A DNA stretch of 64,000 nucleotides, taken from assembly GCA_030267565.1 (NCBI GenBank), contig BRXU01000017.1:590501-654500 (forward strand), read 5' to 3'. The notes under the pieces are model-generated. The model made no database searches. It saw nothing but the letters and a program-made list of their open reading frames with translations, and was not told the origin of the DNA. Positions 30,730-44,707 of this stretch are shown here, in pieces. The DNA comes from Pleodorina starrii. Lineage: Eukaryota > Chlorophyta > Chlorophyceae > Chlamydomonadales > Volvocaceae. Both the position numbers and the translations under genes were made by a program. How positions within the stretch are numbered: the first letter of the stretch is position 1; every line of letters starts with the position of its first letter.

Positions 30730-31537
30730 TGTAGGATTGCCCATGTCCGTGTGTGGGACGTGGGATCTGGGATCTGGGATGGAAGTAATTGGACAAGTGC
30801 AGACTTTCGGCCATCGGACGGGCTGCAGAAGTAAAACATTACATTCTTTATTGCACGGTAAATTTATTATTGGAACCCAACATCGCACGAGTACAAACCA
30901 GTTTGGCAGTCTCCATGGACCGAGGCCGAGGTCAAACCAACACCTCTCGGCCTATAATTAATTCCCTAAGATTCACCGTTTCTCAAAGAGGAATTCTGAC
31001 ATGACGGCGTGAAATGAATCTTCGTTTCGGAAACAAACTATGTTTGCAATGCGAACATTCTTCCCGCGACCACACCACAGCAGCTCTGCTTGCCGGTCCG
31101 ATCGTCTTGACGCATATTGCTATTACAAAGGTTGCAAGGAGCAAACTATGAGGGGCAAACTGTTGGTTGTTGGACGCCAAGCCGCCAATGCACGCATACA
31201 TGATGCAGCGGTCTTCTGCGGGCCGCCCAACAAGTCCAGTCGGCAACCTAGGGGATGGACTTCTACATTCCCTGTCCTAATGTTATAGCAGTCAAGCCTC
31301 CTCTACGGCGAATACCTCAGTAGCGAAGCCTGTGCACTCTCGTCGGCAACTGCACGTCGTCGCTACCCTCGCAAACAGTTCCGCTGTCCTTCTATTGGCA
31401 AGTTAGCCTGCGTGATGTGTAAATGATACACTCCATGTCTACTGTCAAGTAACTTCAGCCAATGCGCTGGCCGGAAGAGTTGCACAGTGCCGAGACGGCG
31501 CGCGATGCTAAACATGGGTCGGATTGCTGAAGCCGAA

Positions 31538-31799
31538 GGCATTTCAGATATAAAGCTCTGGCTGCCTATCAGCAGGAATGTCGATGCGACACTCTCACAG
31601 TTGACGCCCTCGCCGCTCGCTTTGGAAATGCCGTATTTCGGTCGATGCGCACATGCGCTCATGCACCCGACGGGATGACGCGCTTCGCGCGGCGCCGGCA
31701 GGCCTTGATAACGACTCGGCTAGCAGGCATTTCGGGAAAAAGCTCTGGCTGTCTATCAGCAGGAATGTCGACACTCTCACATTTCACGCCCTCGCCGCC
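31538..31799. repeat. imperfect direct duplication of about 80 bp
   Basis: Copy 1 is 31538-31618 and copy 2 is 31726-31799, about 188 bp apart. Both contain AGCTCTGGCTGYCTATCAGC followed by AGGAATGTCGA and end in CGCCCTCGCCGC. They differ by small indels and substitutions, so the duplication is not recent. I recognise no gene or element in it. Confidence 0.85.
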
Positions 31800-33236
31800 C
31801 TAGCACTCAACTTAACCCGTACGGATTTAGTGGGGCCCCGCCCTTTTTCCGGCTTCAAGGAAGCCGACACCAACCCCTTGTCAGATGGGTAATCGTTCCC
31901 GCCGGTGCCTCGTTTGCAACAGCAAGTTGGAGAAGTCCAACGGGACCCTCTCCGGACCAAACTCGAAGTTCACAACAACAACAATAGCAACCACGTGGCG
32001 CGGTACAACTTGTGATGTGTCCTCCACTACTTGAGCTCTATCCAGAAAGCCAACCGTGGCCCACAAACACACGTGGGCGCGCCACGGACGCCCCTGAATC
32101 AGCCCCTTGGTACCCAACGTAAACCCGCCACCAGCCGCCAGCGCCCCCGGCAGCGGTCCAAAGTGCTTCAACCCCAGTTGCATCTCCCCCTCGCCAGCCC
32201 CCTTCCCGCACAACTGCCTTACTTGAGCCGCAAGCGCGGACTTCAAGAGGGCTTCCATCCCTTCGGACGCCAACCCGCAGCCCCAGCCCCAGCCCCAGCC
32301 CCAACCCCCGGCTCATCGCTTAACGGATCATCATGTGCTGGCGTAGCCGCTTGCACATGTTGTTGACTTAAATGCGACGGAGCGAAGCGATCGGAGCCTC
32401 TAAGTCTGGTTCTGTGCGACTGTCGTACAACCGTAATTGAGTGGCGAGACTATTGCGCTTCAACTCTCTCGTTTCAGGCATTCTGCCTTTCACTCAGTAG
32501 AGCTTCAGCTTTTCATAGCTGTTAGTTCCCCGCCCACCTCCCTCGACTGACTCGACAACACGCCCATCTGTCCTCTCCCGCGCTCAGACGCCTCCACCAT
32601 CGGCTCGGCCATCGGCGGGCCGCCCGCGGGCACCGGTTGACGGCCGGGCCCGGCGGCCTTTGGCGGGGCTGGGGGGGGATCTCTTTGTCTGGGTGTGGTT
32701 GGGGCGGTGTGTGCCGCGGCAGGGGGATGGGGGGTTTCGCCCGTGGTTTTCACCGGGCCTCGGCCCGGCTGGGGTTGTCGCCCTGATGGGGCGGTGGTTT
32801 AGGTGTGTTCTTGCCGCAGTGGCGGCAGTTCGGTGGTGCGCGGTTGCGGTTCGGGGTCGCGCCGCAGGGTGTGGGTTTCGTGTGGGGTGGCCGCGCGCTC
32901 AGCTGGTGGGCGGCCTGGAGGGCCGCGCGCGCGGCCGGTGTTAGGCTGAGTTCTCCTGCAGTGTAAGGGCCCTTGGCAGTCGGTCCCCACTCCTCGTCTC
33001 GTTCGCTCTTTTTTCGAAAAGCACGTTCATTCAGCTCGACAGCTTCGGCAAAAGCCACGAGATTACAGGTTAAGGGAGACAGGAGCACAGAAACGCCATG
33101 ACATTGCACGCCTGGAATAGTTGTTAGTTTGGACGTGACCTAGGGACCTAGGGCAGGGCGGCTCTCAGCTCTACCAGCCGCTTGCCGCCGGCGGCGGCGT
33201 GAAGGCCCCCCCACTTCCTCTCCTCTCCAGTCGCCC

Positions 33237-34611
33237 TCAGGCGGACTTGTTCTTGGTGGCAGCGGCGGCGCCCTTGTTGAACGGCATGCGGACCAGGAAG
33301 TACAGCAGCAGCCCGGAGGGACCTGAGGCGGGGCAGCAGGTTGGGACCGTTGCGACCGGAAGGCGGTTGGAGCGGTTGGGGCGGTTTGCCTGATGGAACC
33401 TTTTAGGCACCCGCGTTGACCGTCCCCCCCCCCATCGTCTCCACCCTTCCGCTACGGCGGTATACTATCATCTTTACTTACGCTCCACCCCGTTTCGCAC
33501 TCACCCGCAAACATGGTGGCGAAGAGGCAGGGAATGAGCAGCAGGTGGGGGACGCCGCGCTTGACCGAGTCACCCGCGATCCAGCGGCCCACCCAGCTGC
33601 GTGGGAGGTTCCGGAGCGGACCCCGACCCCGAGCGGAGGGAGGTCCGGTGGCGGCGGAGGCGGCAGCGTTATGGGAGTCACGGTTAGCGGTGGGAGGCGG
33701 CACAGCGTGCGCTCAGCGGAGAAGACATAACATGGGGAGACAAAGGGGACAAAGGGGACAATGGGGACAATGGGGACAAAGGGGACAAAGGGGACCCACC
33801 GCAGCGGACAAATACACGGTGTGGGGCAGGACTGGGGGAGAGAGCTGGGCAGTAAATACGGTGCCGTACCTGGACGATACGACCACTCACGCCACCCGCA
33901 GTGCTCTCAACCCACAGTCCAACACCCCGCCCATACGGCACTCCCGAAGCTGCCCCACTCACTCTTCGCTCAGCATCTCTGCTCAAGCACCAACACGCAT
34001 GTCGTGCACAGACTCGCGTGCAGTCACACACTCACACTCACACACACATACTCACAGGTCAAAGGTCGCGTAGTGGACCCAGCAGGGCAGCACCGCGGAC
34101 TGCTTGGACAGCACGCGAGTTAGGCCCTGCGACAGATGGTGGGGTACGGGCAAGTGTGCGTTGACAGACCGTACGTGCAACTGTCAAACTGTCAATGCAG
34201 AGATGAACAGTGCCACGGATGAGACACTGCAGGCGCTGCATTCAACGGCCCGGAGGACGGCCTGTCTAATGGAAGCAGGCAGGAGCGCCTGCTGGGACGG
34301 CGAAAAGGGGCGGTGGACTTCAGGCATACGTGCGTGTAGATGCCACTTGATATTTGCTGCTTTCCATTCCCGCCTGCCCGTTTACGTACTTCATACGTGA
34401 ACATGTCGCTGTAGTCCAGCTTCTCGGGGAGCGCCATGAGAGAAATAACGAGCGCCACGTACAGCGCGGACTGCAGCAGCGCCGCGACCGCACTGATGGT
34501 CTGCGAGGGGCCCCAGCGGGGCGCCAGCGCCAGCACCAGCCATCCCGGCAACACGAGGTTCACAAATTCGAAAAGCTGGTCATCCTTAAAAGGGAGGCCG
34601 TAGATGGGCAT
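33237..34611 (-). CDS. ABA4-like (DUF4281) membrane protein
   Basis: Minus-strand, four in-phase exons: 34611-34390, 34126-34056, 33596-33505 and 33322-33237 (TGA), 156 residues. Exon 1 carries the signature FVNLVLPGWLVLALAPRW at the start of DUF4281. The hydrophobic ISAVAALLQSALYVALVISL, VLPCWVHYATFDL, PHLLLIPCLFATMFAG and GLLLYFLVRMP segments give about four membrane helices. In plants, ABA4 is needed for neoxanthin formation in plastids. This protein starts with only about 15 residues before the domain, so the start chosen here lacks a plastid transit peptide. Either an upstream exon is missing or this paralogue acts elsewhere. A (GGGGACAAA)n minisatellite sits in the intron between exons 2 and 3. 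Confidence 0.82.
33733..33796. repeat. (GGGGACAAW)n minisatellite
   Basis: Seven 9-bp units (GGGGACAAA or GGGGACAAT) in an intron of the ABA4-like gene. Confidence 0.92.
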
Positions 34612-35171
34612 GATTGATTATTTCGGAGATAGTCTTGGCTTATATAAAGTCGGTTGGTGAAGCTGTATCGCGCTGAAGAGCCTGATCTCTGAGTTGGGAA
34701 GGGATATGAACTGAGTACGATCGAGCCTTGCCTTCGACGTCTTCGACGTGAAACGGCACCAACCGACTAACCGATACTCAAGTGGAAATTACGCACCGAA
34801 GCTGCCACGTCAGCTTACGTTGATTATGCGTGCGTTAAACTTGGTTGCCAATCAGCTTCGGGTGATTGGGCCCAGGAGTATTGTGAGCCCCGTCATGTTC
34901 CGTCCGATTGCGTAAGCAGCGAAATTTCTCACTGTTGGTAGACGTTTATTTCACCATCCCTGCTTACGAGGCTGCGAGTCCTGTGATGAGCGCTGGCAGG
35001 TACGTGGGTTGCGAGTGCTCGCGCCCGCCACTGTGTTGCATCCCGCAACACGGTAACCCAAAAACACTCTGCTTACAGTAGCGGCCATATCCGTTGGGTG
35101 CTTATCGATCAGCCGCCTACGAATCCTGCACGGAAGATGCACCTGCGCTCCTCTCAACCGCTCCCAGCCTC
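34612..35171. promoter_or_regulatory. divergent promoter region, ABA4-like / methyltransferase
   Basis: 560 bp between divergent start codons, AT-richer than the flanking exons. The sequence just upstream of the ABA4-like start contains CTTATATAAAG at about 34638, a TATA-box-like motif that reads on both strands. The other half lacks an obvious core element, and the 3' part may be 5' UTR of the methyltransferase gene. Confidence 0.45.
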
Positions 35172-38100
35172 ATGTGGGCTACCGCTCACCCTCCCTCCAT
35201 GGTCCGTTCCTTCCGGTGGGCGGGGGACCTGTATCCCTCGCCCCTCTGTACACCACAGCATGCCGTATCGCTTCCGGGCCACGGAGCTCGGATCTGCATC
35301 TGCCAGGGTCCGCGTGAGATCCGGACCGCCGCTACCCATCCAGAGGACCTCGCCCGCCACCCGCCACCCGCCACCCGCCACCCGCCACCTGCCGCTTCCC
35401 AACCGCAACTCCCCCTGTCCGCTGCGGATCTGCCCTCGCCCTCGCCCCCGCGCAGCATCGGCAGCAGCCGCGGCGACGGCTTTGCCGCCCTTCGCGATCT
35501 GGCAGTTGCGCTGGCGGAAGCGGGCGACTTCCTGCAGGCCGCGCAGCGCTTCCGGGACGCCCTCGCGGCCGCCTCCCGGCTGCCGGGACCTCCCGCAGAT
35601 GCAGTCGCCGCCGCCGCTGCCACTACCGGTGCCGGCGGCGCTGCAGCGGCTGGGCCACCCGGAGCACCCCCTGCCTTTGGTGGACTGGCTGCGGGTGCCG
35701 GCGCTGCCCGGGGTCCCGGTCTGGGCCTGGGTTGTGGCCACAGTCACAGTCGCGGTCACGGTCAGGGTCACGGGCAGGCGGCCGCTTCCCAGCTCGCGGC
35801 GGACGACGGGCCGAGGCGGGAGCTGGCTGCGGCTCACGACATGCTGGCCCAGTGCCTCATGCAGCTGGCGATCGAGGAGGTCGAGGGTGGCGGAGGCGCG
35901 GCCGCAGCGGCGGGGCGGGGGCGGGGGCTGGAGCTGGCTGGGGGGCGGTGTGAGGGTGGACCGGGGGAGCGTGAGGAGGGAGAGGCTGCAGTGGAGATGG
36001 AGGCTGCGCGGGAGGCGGATCTGTGGGAGGAGGCGCTGCGGAGCTCGGCGGAGGCGTGCAGGCTGCTGCCCCGGGTAGGTGGGTTGGATGGCAGGTGGGG
36101 GTGGGCGGGTTGGGAACCATCAGGCGGGTGGGCGGGTGGGCACCATCAGGCGGGCTGCCATCCCGGATGGACATGCAACTGGCGCGTGCATGGGTGCTGC
36201 GCCTCGATCTGGAAACGGCCACAGACCTACCAGATGGAATGAAGGGACGTACACAATCGCAACCATGCATGCATGCAGAGATTTGCTGTTGGAACGCGCA
36301 ACTGGTCTAAATGTGATGGGCCGATCAATGTGGTCAGCATTCCAAAGGCGGGGTTTCCTCGCCCGCCAACCGCTATCAACCAATTGCCTAACGTCCAACC
36401 GTCGCCGCCGCCACCCAACCGCCGCCGAACTGTCAACTGCGCTGCAGTGGGTACCCGCGCGCCTGACGTACGCTCGCTGCCTGCGGAATTGCGGTTTTCT
36501 GGATGAGGCGCTGCGGGAGCTGAACGGCGCAATGCAGGTACGACAACAAAATACGGTACACGGCAACGGCAATCGGAGCGCACTCGATGAAGCACGGCAT
36601 AAAAAATCACCCTCAGCCAGCCCTCTGCCCCTTTTGCCCCTTTGGTCGCTTCCGTCGGTTACACCGCATGTGCCTCCTGCGTCGCCCTTCCGAACAGATA
36701 CTGGACGCCAATCGCGCAGCCATCCGCGCTGGCAGCAGCGAGCCCTCAACGGATGCAGCTGTTGCAGCAGGGGCCACGTCAGCGGGGAGCGCAGGATTGG
36801 AGGCGGAGGCGAACGCGACCGCGAAGGCAGGGGCCGCCCTGGGCGCGGCAGCCGAAGATTCGCTACAGCTGGATCCGAAATGGGACGCCGCGAAGCACCC
36901 GGCCCCGGAGTTCGGCCTGCCTGACCTGGCTTTGGAGGCCGAGGTGGCGGATGAGCTGTCGGAGGTTTCGGAGCTGTGGCAGCAGCGGCTGGCGCGTGAT
37001 GTGGGGCTGCCCGGGCTGCGGATCCGACAGGACGCCGGTGAGTGGGTGTGAGAGCGTGAGTGAGTGTGAGAACATGGGTGAATAGGGGGCCGCGGGGAGG
37101 AGTGTGCGACCAGTGCGGCACTGACCGCGCAACCCTCCGACGGCAGTGCGGGTGAGCCGACCCCAGCCTTGCCGCTAAGCGCCGAACGGCGTCGCCAAGT
37201 GCCGGGGCGACGGGCGGGGTTCGCCAGACGGGGAGGGCTCCGCAGCTTCCTCCCTGCGGAAGAAGTGTTTAAGCTTCCTCCCGTCCACGTGCTACCGTAG
37301 GTGTTCACGTTGCGCTGTACTTCTCTCCAACTTCATCCCGAAAACCTGCTTCATCCCCAACTTGCTTGTCCCCTCCCCCATCGGCCAATCCTGCACTTAC
37401 CGGGATGCCGGCGGGGATATCCAGGCGTGCTCGGCGAGGGCCCCGGCCGGCGTGTGTGGGAGTGCGGAGTGCTGCTTGCGGCGTACCTGGTACAGCAGCA
37501 GCAGCAGCAGGCGGCGCGTCCGCCGCCTCAGGATTCGCACGACGGAGGCGCCAAGGCGCATGAAGGCAGCGTCACTGGAGCAATTGGCACGGCGGCGATA
37601 GACCTCGAAGGTAGAGGGGCAGTAATTAATAAGGAAACCGCAGCGCTATTTTAGGGCGGGCCAGCGCGCCGCGTGGCATTTTCGCGCTGCGCCTTTTGCG
37701 CCCTGGATGTCCTTGTCGACCTCACTGCAACTTGTCAACTGCCGAGCGGGCTACAGACTGTTCAGTTCAGTTTGACCGGGGGCGCTCCCGAGAACCTGCA
37801 CGCGATCGTGGCGTATTGCATCACACCGGCTCTCGCCTGCCGTGCCGGTCGTGCCGGCACCCAGCGTCAGCATGTGTGCCATTCGGGGATCTTGTTATGG
37901 CACTTTCCGGGCTCATCACACCCCCGGTGTCCGCAGGCGCCCGCGTGCTGGAGCTGGGCTGCGGCAGCGGACTGGTGGGCATCACAGCTGCCGCTTGTGG
38001 CGCCCGCTGCGTGCTGACGGACCTGCCGCCTGTGCTGCCCGCCGCGGCGGCGTGTGCTGCCGCCAACGCGGGGTTGATCCGGGCGGGGGGCGGCAGCGTG

Positions 38101-38739
38101 GCGGTGAGGCCGCTGGACTGGGTGCAGGGGAGTGGCGGAGACGGAGTAGAAGGCAGCGGGGAGGGAGCAGGCGTAGCAGCAGCCTGGCTTCGGGCTGGGC
38201 AGGGACTATGGGCAGCCGTGGAAGCTGATGATTTCGACTATTTCGGCCGAAAGCCAGAGGTCCCGAGGGAAGGGGAGCAGGCAGGCAAGGTAAACGGGGC
38301 GGCAGATAGCTGCCTTGGGCGGCTGCCGAGCGCCGGACAGCGGCCGTGTTGGGTGCTGGGCGCAGACCTGGTGTACTCGGGGGTGCAGGTGGATGCGTTG
38401 GTGGGTTTGCTAATCGCGCTACGCTGGGCCGCACAGCATGTGGGTTCTACTGCGGGTGCGATCGGAGTCCCGGCATCGGACATGGGTGACACAGCGGTAG
38501 ATGCGGCCCTGTCCAGTCAGCAGGCAGTGTGCGTCCGGGCAGAGACCACCTCCGCCCCGTCGTGCTCATTGCTGTTGGCACATAAGCATCGAAGCGAGGC
38601 CGTGAGCCGGAAGCTTTTGAGCACGCTACATGCGGCTGGCATTGAGCTGCGTAAGGTTGAGGTGGCGGAGGACGGGAAAGTGCGGAGGTTTTCAGGGATA
38701 AGTTCGTCAGTTGCGCTGTACGAAAGCAAGTTATGGTAG
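35172..38739 (+). CDS. TPR-containing protein methyltransferase (METTL21-like) fusion
   Basis: Five in-phase exons: 35172-36074, 36448-36537, 36698-37037, 37425-37610 and 37937-38739 (TAG), about 773 residues. Exons 1-2 encode TPR-like helices (FAALRDLAVALAEAGDFLQA near residue 105; WVPARLTYARCLRNCGFLDE near 302) split by Gly/Ala/His-rich inserts. The C-terminal half is a class I SAM-dependent methyltransferase of the METTL21/FAM86 type. It contains VWECGVLLAAYL, the SAM-binding VLELGCGSGLVGITAAACGA (about residue 511), LTDLP, then LGADLVYSG in place of the usual D-x-x-Y motif. The end is RRFSGISSSVALYESKLW. Protein-lysine methylation is inferred from the family. The start is uncertain: 35172 is the first ATG in the open frame, and the first 90 residues include a RHPPPAT-type repeat that could be 5' UTR. 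A TGTAA at 38785-38789, 46 nt after the stop, is a likely poly(A) signal. Confidence 0.8.
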
Positions 38740-39413
38740 CTATTACTGGTCATGACTTATGGCTAAAGAAAATGACTCGAAAAATGTAAGACGCGTCCTC
38801 GATGAAGCAAACGAAATAAATGAATTGCATATTACAATTCCTTAGGTTAAGTATGTACCGTCAAGAGCGCGTAAAGACTCAGTAGGACATTGAGACAATA
38901 GTACCATCAGGTCCAGTTACAGGATCGCCGTTTGGGGATTTCGGCACCATGGATGAAGGCGAGGCCGTCCGAATTTACGTTCAGGGCAACTAGCTCAATC
39001 TAAACACTAGCAGTGCCCCTACCGCCTAAAACTTGACCTTTGCATAGCAACCACAGAGCGATCTCGAAGCCCTAAACGACCTAAACGACTCTGAACCAGT
39101 ACACCACCAGAAAGATTATGTACCGTGGCACTGTATGCCACACTTGCCCGAGAAAATAAACAAGACCAAGCACAGGTTCACGCGATTAGTTCGAAATAAT
39201 TGCGTCATGGGTCACTCTGCATTCAGTTCCTTGCTGGTGAAACTGCCAGCAACAGGGCGTATAACGGATGAAACCCGTGACATAAGTTCCCGCTGGCAAA
39301 AGTCCTGCTGCCCCGGCCAAAAAACAACGCTACTTTCTACCTACGAATACGCACGCTGCAAAACACTTCTAAGCTATGCTATACAGTCCCGTCCGCAAAC
39401 AGTCACAGCGCGC
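38740..39413. other. convergent 3' spacer, methyltransferase / beta-tubulin
   Basis: AT-richer spacer with both 3' UTRs. TGTAA at 38785-38789 serves the plus-strand gene. TTACA at 38917-38921 or 38832-38836 (TGTAA on the minus strand) would give beta-tubulin a 3' UTR of about 500 nt. The two transcripts may therefore nearly abut or overlap. Confidence 0.55.
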
Positions 39414-41344
<1,931 letters not shown>

Positions 41345-41520
41345 GTTTGCTGGTGGTGCCGAAGAAACGCCGAAGCGGAGGTCGAGAGGTGGACGCGAGG
41401 TCGCGAGAGTTCAAGGGCCGAGAATAAGGCCGGTGATCAGTAAGCAGAGGTTATGTATAAGAAGGTAACTCAAACCGTGAATACATGAGGCTCCGCGCCG
41501 GGGCCTTTTAAAGGCCCATG
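41345..41520 (-). promoter_or_regulatory. beta-tubulin 5' UTR and probable TATA element
   Basis: On the minus strand, CCTTTAAAAGG lies at about 41504-41514, inside the palindrome GGGCCTTTTAAAGGCCC, roughly 165 bp upstream of the ATG. This is a reasonable distance for a TATA-like element plus a 5' leader of more than 100 nt. I could not find an unambiguous Chlamydomonas 'tub box'. Confidence 0.45.
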
Positions 41521-44500
41521 AGCAGCGCTTGCCGTACTTCTAAGCACTCAATTTCGAAGTGTCGTGAATCGATCCAATGCGCAACGGCGGGAATGTTACA
41601 CCCATGTGTATCAATTGCATCGCGCGCCTACAGGAATGAAAGGGACCCCTTCAAATTAGTTGGTGGCGGCGTCCGCTCAGTTTCACAATGCGCAGCAAAT
41701 GCCGCTCGAGAATTCAACTAGTTGGGGCATGCGCTTATTCTTGATATGTAAGCATGGATGCCCGTTTTCCGGATAGAGTGCTTAAAAGGCCTTTGCTACG
41801 AGGGGGCATTGGGGAATTTAGTCGCCTGAGCTGTTGTCCGCGAGCCCGCGCACTCCACCAACTGGCCACATGAGGTGTTGCTGTTCAATTGAAATGTGGA
41901 AATCGGGAAATCTTGGTGCGATGCTTGCGCCCTTCCTATTTTACGAGGAGCCGCTTTGCAAGACCTACAAGGGTATTGAGGGAAACGCGGCTGTCGGAAA
42001 GGCCTCGTTGTGACCTTAGCTGCTCGATGGCGTCACATCTTTGGTGGGCCGTCACATCAGTCGCGGAACCAAGCTGTCCTTGTTGTCGTGTCGGCCTTCC
42101 GTTTCGTGCAACAGCCACCCAGACCCCGAACCCGAGGCAGTATCCCCGTAAGCTGGGTGGGTTCACGCTACACGTGTTACGCATTTAATATGTACGGGTA
42201 AGCTTTGGACCTCCATGCTCAGCCACTTCCTTCACACTGTGTATGTGAGTCGGACAGAAATCTCAAGCGGGCCTGTTGAGAGTGTTGAGGGAAATGCCAG
42301 CATGCCGTACGGGCCCCATTGAGCGAAGTGCCAGCATGCCGTTCTCTTCACTGGCGAAGGGCGCCGCGTTCATATTTAAGCCTCCCGGTGAGGCCAGCGA
42401 ACGGCCGGATGTACATCTTGGGCGGCCGTTGTTGCGCGGGCGACCGCCAAATGGTCGCGCACGGAACCGTCATGACTAAATCGCGAAAGCTGTTACAGTG
42501 AGCTCCACACCCGACAAACCCGATAAAGCCAGCGTGCCAACCATGGCCAACCGCGGGTGAGGAGTAAACCTTTGCCAACTGCCGTTACTGCTGCGGAAGC
42601 GACCGGGATCCTATCGACCCAGAAAACACGGACCAACCAGACATGCGTATACAACAAAGACCCGCGTCCTACCAGTACTTGCTGCAAGAACCCCGAACGG
42701 CACCCCTGCCTCTGCCCACATCGATCTCAAGGAAGGGCGCGCCAACCGACCAGGAGGCGAGCCGGGGCCTGCCGCCGGGCCGGCCCTAGATGCCCACCGG
42801 AACAGACAATAAGCCTCCGCTGGATTGCACAACTTCGAGCCGGACAATCTCAAGCGAACCACCACGCACCGCCACATGGCGTGACTGTTGACCCCAGCCC
42901 CGGATCAACCCCAAGAACCCGGACCACCGCACGGCCTGCCCACTCCCTTCAAGCGGGTCCTCCACGAGTGGCGGCTGGTGGCCAGGTTGCTGTGCAAGGC
43001 TTCCCTCCTCAATACCGGGTCCCGTCTTACGATGCGAGGTCGGGCTTCCAAAGCGCCGCCTGTAGAGGCGTGTGATTGTGAGGATTGGTGGTTCTTGCAG
43101 CGGTCTGTGCCGTGGAGGGAGGCTCATGGCTGCGTCCCTTCATGTCCCTTCCCTTGCCAGCGTCTTGCAGGTCGTCGGGGGCTCACCCGGTTGCTCACGG
43201 CAGGAGGTGCCACCAGCGGATGCAGGGCAAGCCCCTGCCAGCCTTTCGCGTAACTTCTGAACCCGTATGAATCGTCCATCGTCTAGTGCTCTACCTGTCT
43301 TGGGTATCCAGGATTTGGTGCCATGCCAGCTGCAGCGCCTGGGCCGGTCAGGCCTGCTGCTGGGTTCCCTGGTCCGTCGCTGCTTGGGGAGGCCTCGAGG
43401 TTCACTCCCGCAAGCCTTTCAGCCCCTTCGTACCTTTCCCACCAACCCCTTATCCGTAGCTTCGACGCGCTTGGCTTGGGGCGCGCTTGGCCGGACGCCT
43501 GTACCGTTACTTGTGGCCACTGCTACAGGGAAAGTCGAAGGCGCACCTCGCCGTCGGGCTACACGCGCGTGCGGCGCAGCAGCTGAAGGCCTTAATCCAG
43601 CGCCATCGGCACCAAGCAATATAGCGATACACCAACAGCCTTCCCACCGTGATCGGGCCCCGTTCGCAATCTGGTCGCGCGAATCCTCACCAGCAGGATC
43701 CGCGCACGCGGGCCTGGGGCTAGCGGCTCAACTGGCGGTGGTCCCTCCGACCACCGACGGGCCGGCAGCGACACCCCAGCAAAAACGCTGACGAGCAAGG
43801 CAAAATTGGGTACAGGCAATGCCCCACCGCGGCGCGGCGAGACCTGCCAAACAAAATCGAGCGCTGCAACGGCGCCACGGGGATCCACGGCGGAGGGGGC
43901 CTCCCATACATGACGTGAGACGCACGCAGAGGTGACGGCTGCTGTACGCGCAAGGGTGTCAAAGGCGCCAGGCACTGTCTTAGAACCTCGACGCCCACGA
44001 CCCGCCAGCGGCGCGCCAGCGTGCAACTCCACATCCGAACTGGCAGGAACGAATTAAATAGTACGCAATGTACAACAACAAGCGCGTGCTATAGCTCGCA
44101 CATTTCGATATTTGCGATTGAATCTTCAGCTTCCGCGACCCTCTTTTAAAAACTATCGAAAACTATCTCCTGCTCTGCGTTGTTGGCTCATGGCGAATTA
44201 AATCGGTTCCGCGGAATCATATGTCCTCACCTTGCCCTCACTTCGTGTGCGAACCCCCTCCCGCGCCTCTTAAAAACCGCCCTCTACCCACTCTCCCTCG
44301 CGGCAGTCCTCGCCGAAGCTCCACTCAGCCGCCAAATGAACCCGCTGATACCGGGACCTGGCTGCGCGGGGCCCCAAACCCGTCGCCCGCGCACCGACCA
44401 TCCCAGTCGTCGCGCCGCGCCGCGGCCAAACGCTCTACACACTGGCTTCCTGCTGACAACCCAGCCCAACCCCACGAGCAGGGCCCGCACCCACACTCGC

Positions 44501-44707
44501 ATACGTCACACCCACCCAGCCAGTCGGCCGTCGGAACCCCGTGGGCCGGATCACCGCCCGCAGCGCCACTGTCCAGGCCTACGTCTCCACAGCATCCGGC
44601 CTCCTGCGGCGGCGGCCTTACCCCTTCCGCTTTCCTCGCACAACTGTGTTGGTAACTGCAACTGCAAGTTCCGCTGCTGCCGCTATTCAGCCGCCATTCC
44701 GGCCATC
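41521..44707. other. 3.2-kb gene-poor spacer, possible decayed element
   Basis: Between the beta-tubulin promoter and the 3' end of the glycerate kinase gene. GC is moderate and base composition differs from the exon-rich flanks. Several medium-length frames are open on both strands (for example 42888-43253 and 43267-43791 plus, 43592-44032 minus) but none shows a recognisable domain. A 14-bp motif, GTGCCAGCATGCCG or ATGCCAGCATGCCG, occurs twice at about 42293 and 42330, and GTTGAGGGAAA or ATTGAGGGAAA occurs near 41975 and 42283. Stretch 44180-44707 probably includes the glycerate kinase 3' UTR. I see no supported gene. Confidence 0.4.

Larger units (their letters stand above)
30111..33236. 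other. 3.1-kb spacer with hairpins and a local duplication, no supported gene
   Basis: Lies upstream of the rhodanese gene and downstream of the ABA4-like gene. GC content is lower than in coding regions up to about 32 kb, then very high at 32550-32950. It holds a 12-bp-arm GC hairpin, an 80-bp direct duplication, and a CCCCAG run (32280-32306). Minus-strand frames at 31881-32273 and 32750-33109 (the latter with a C-x2-C, CRHCGK) are open but match nothing I recognise, and the second might be a decayed gag-like fragment. A TTACA at 33063-33067 is a good poly(A) signal candidate for the ABA4-like gene. Confidence 0.45.

Noticed and set aside
32505..33109. Gag-like zinc-knuckle protein (CRHCGK) on the minus strand
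   Set aside because: Only one CxxC is present without the following His-Cys of a CCHC knuckle, and the two frames are not in phase, so it was not called as a gene.
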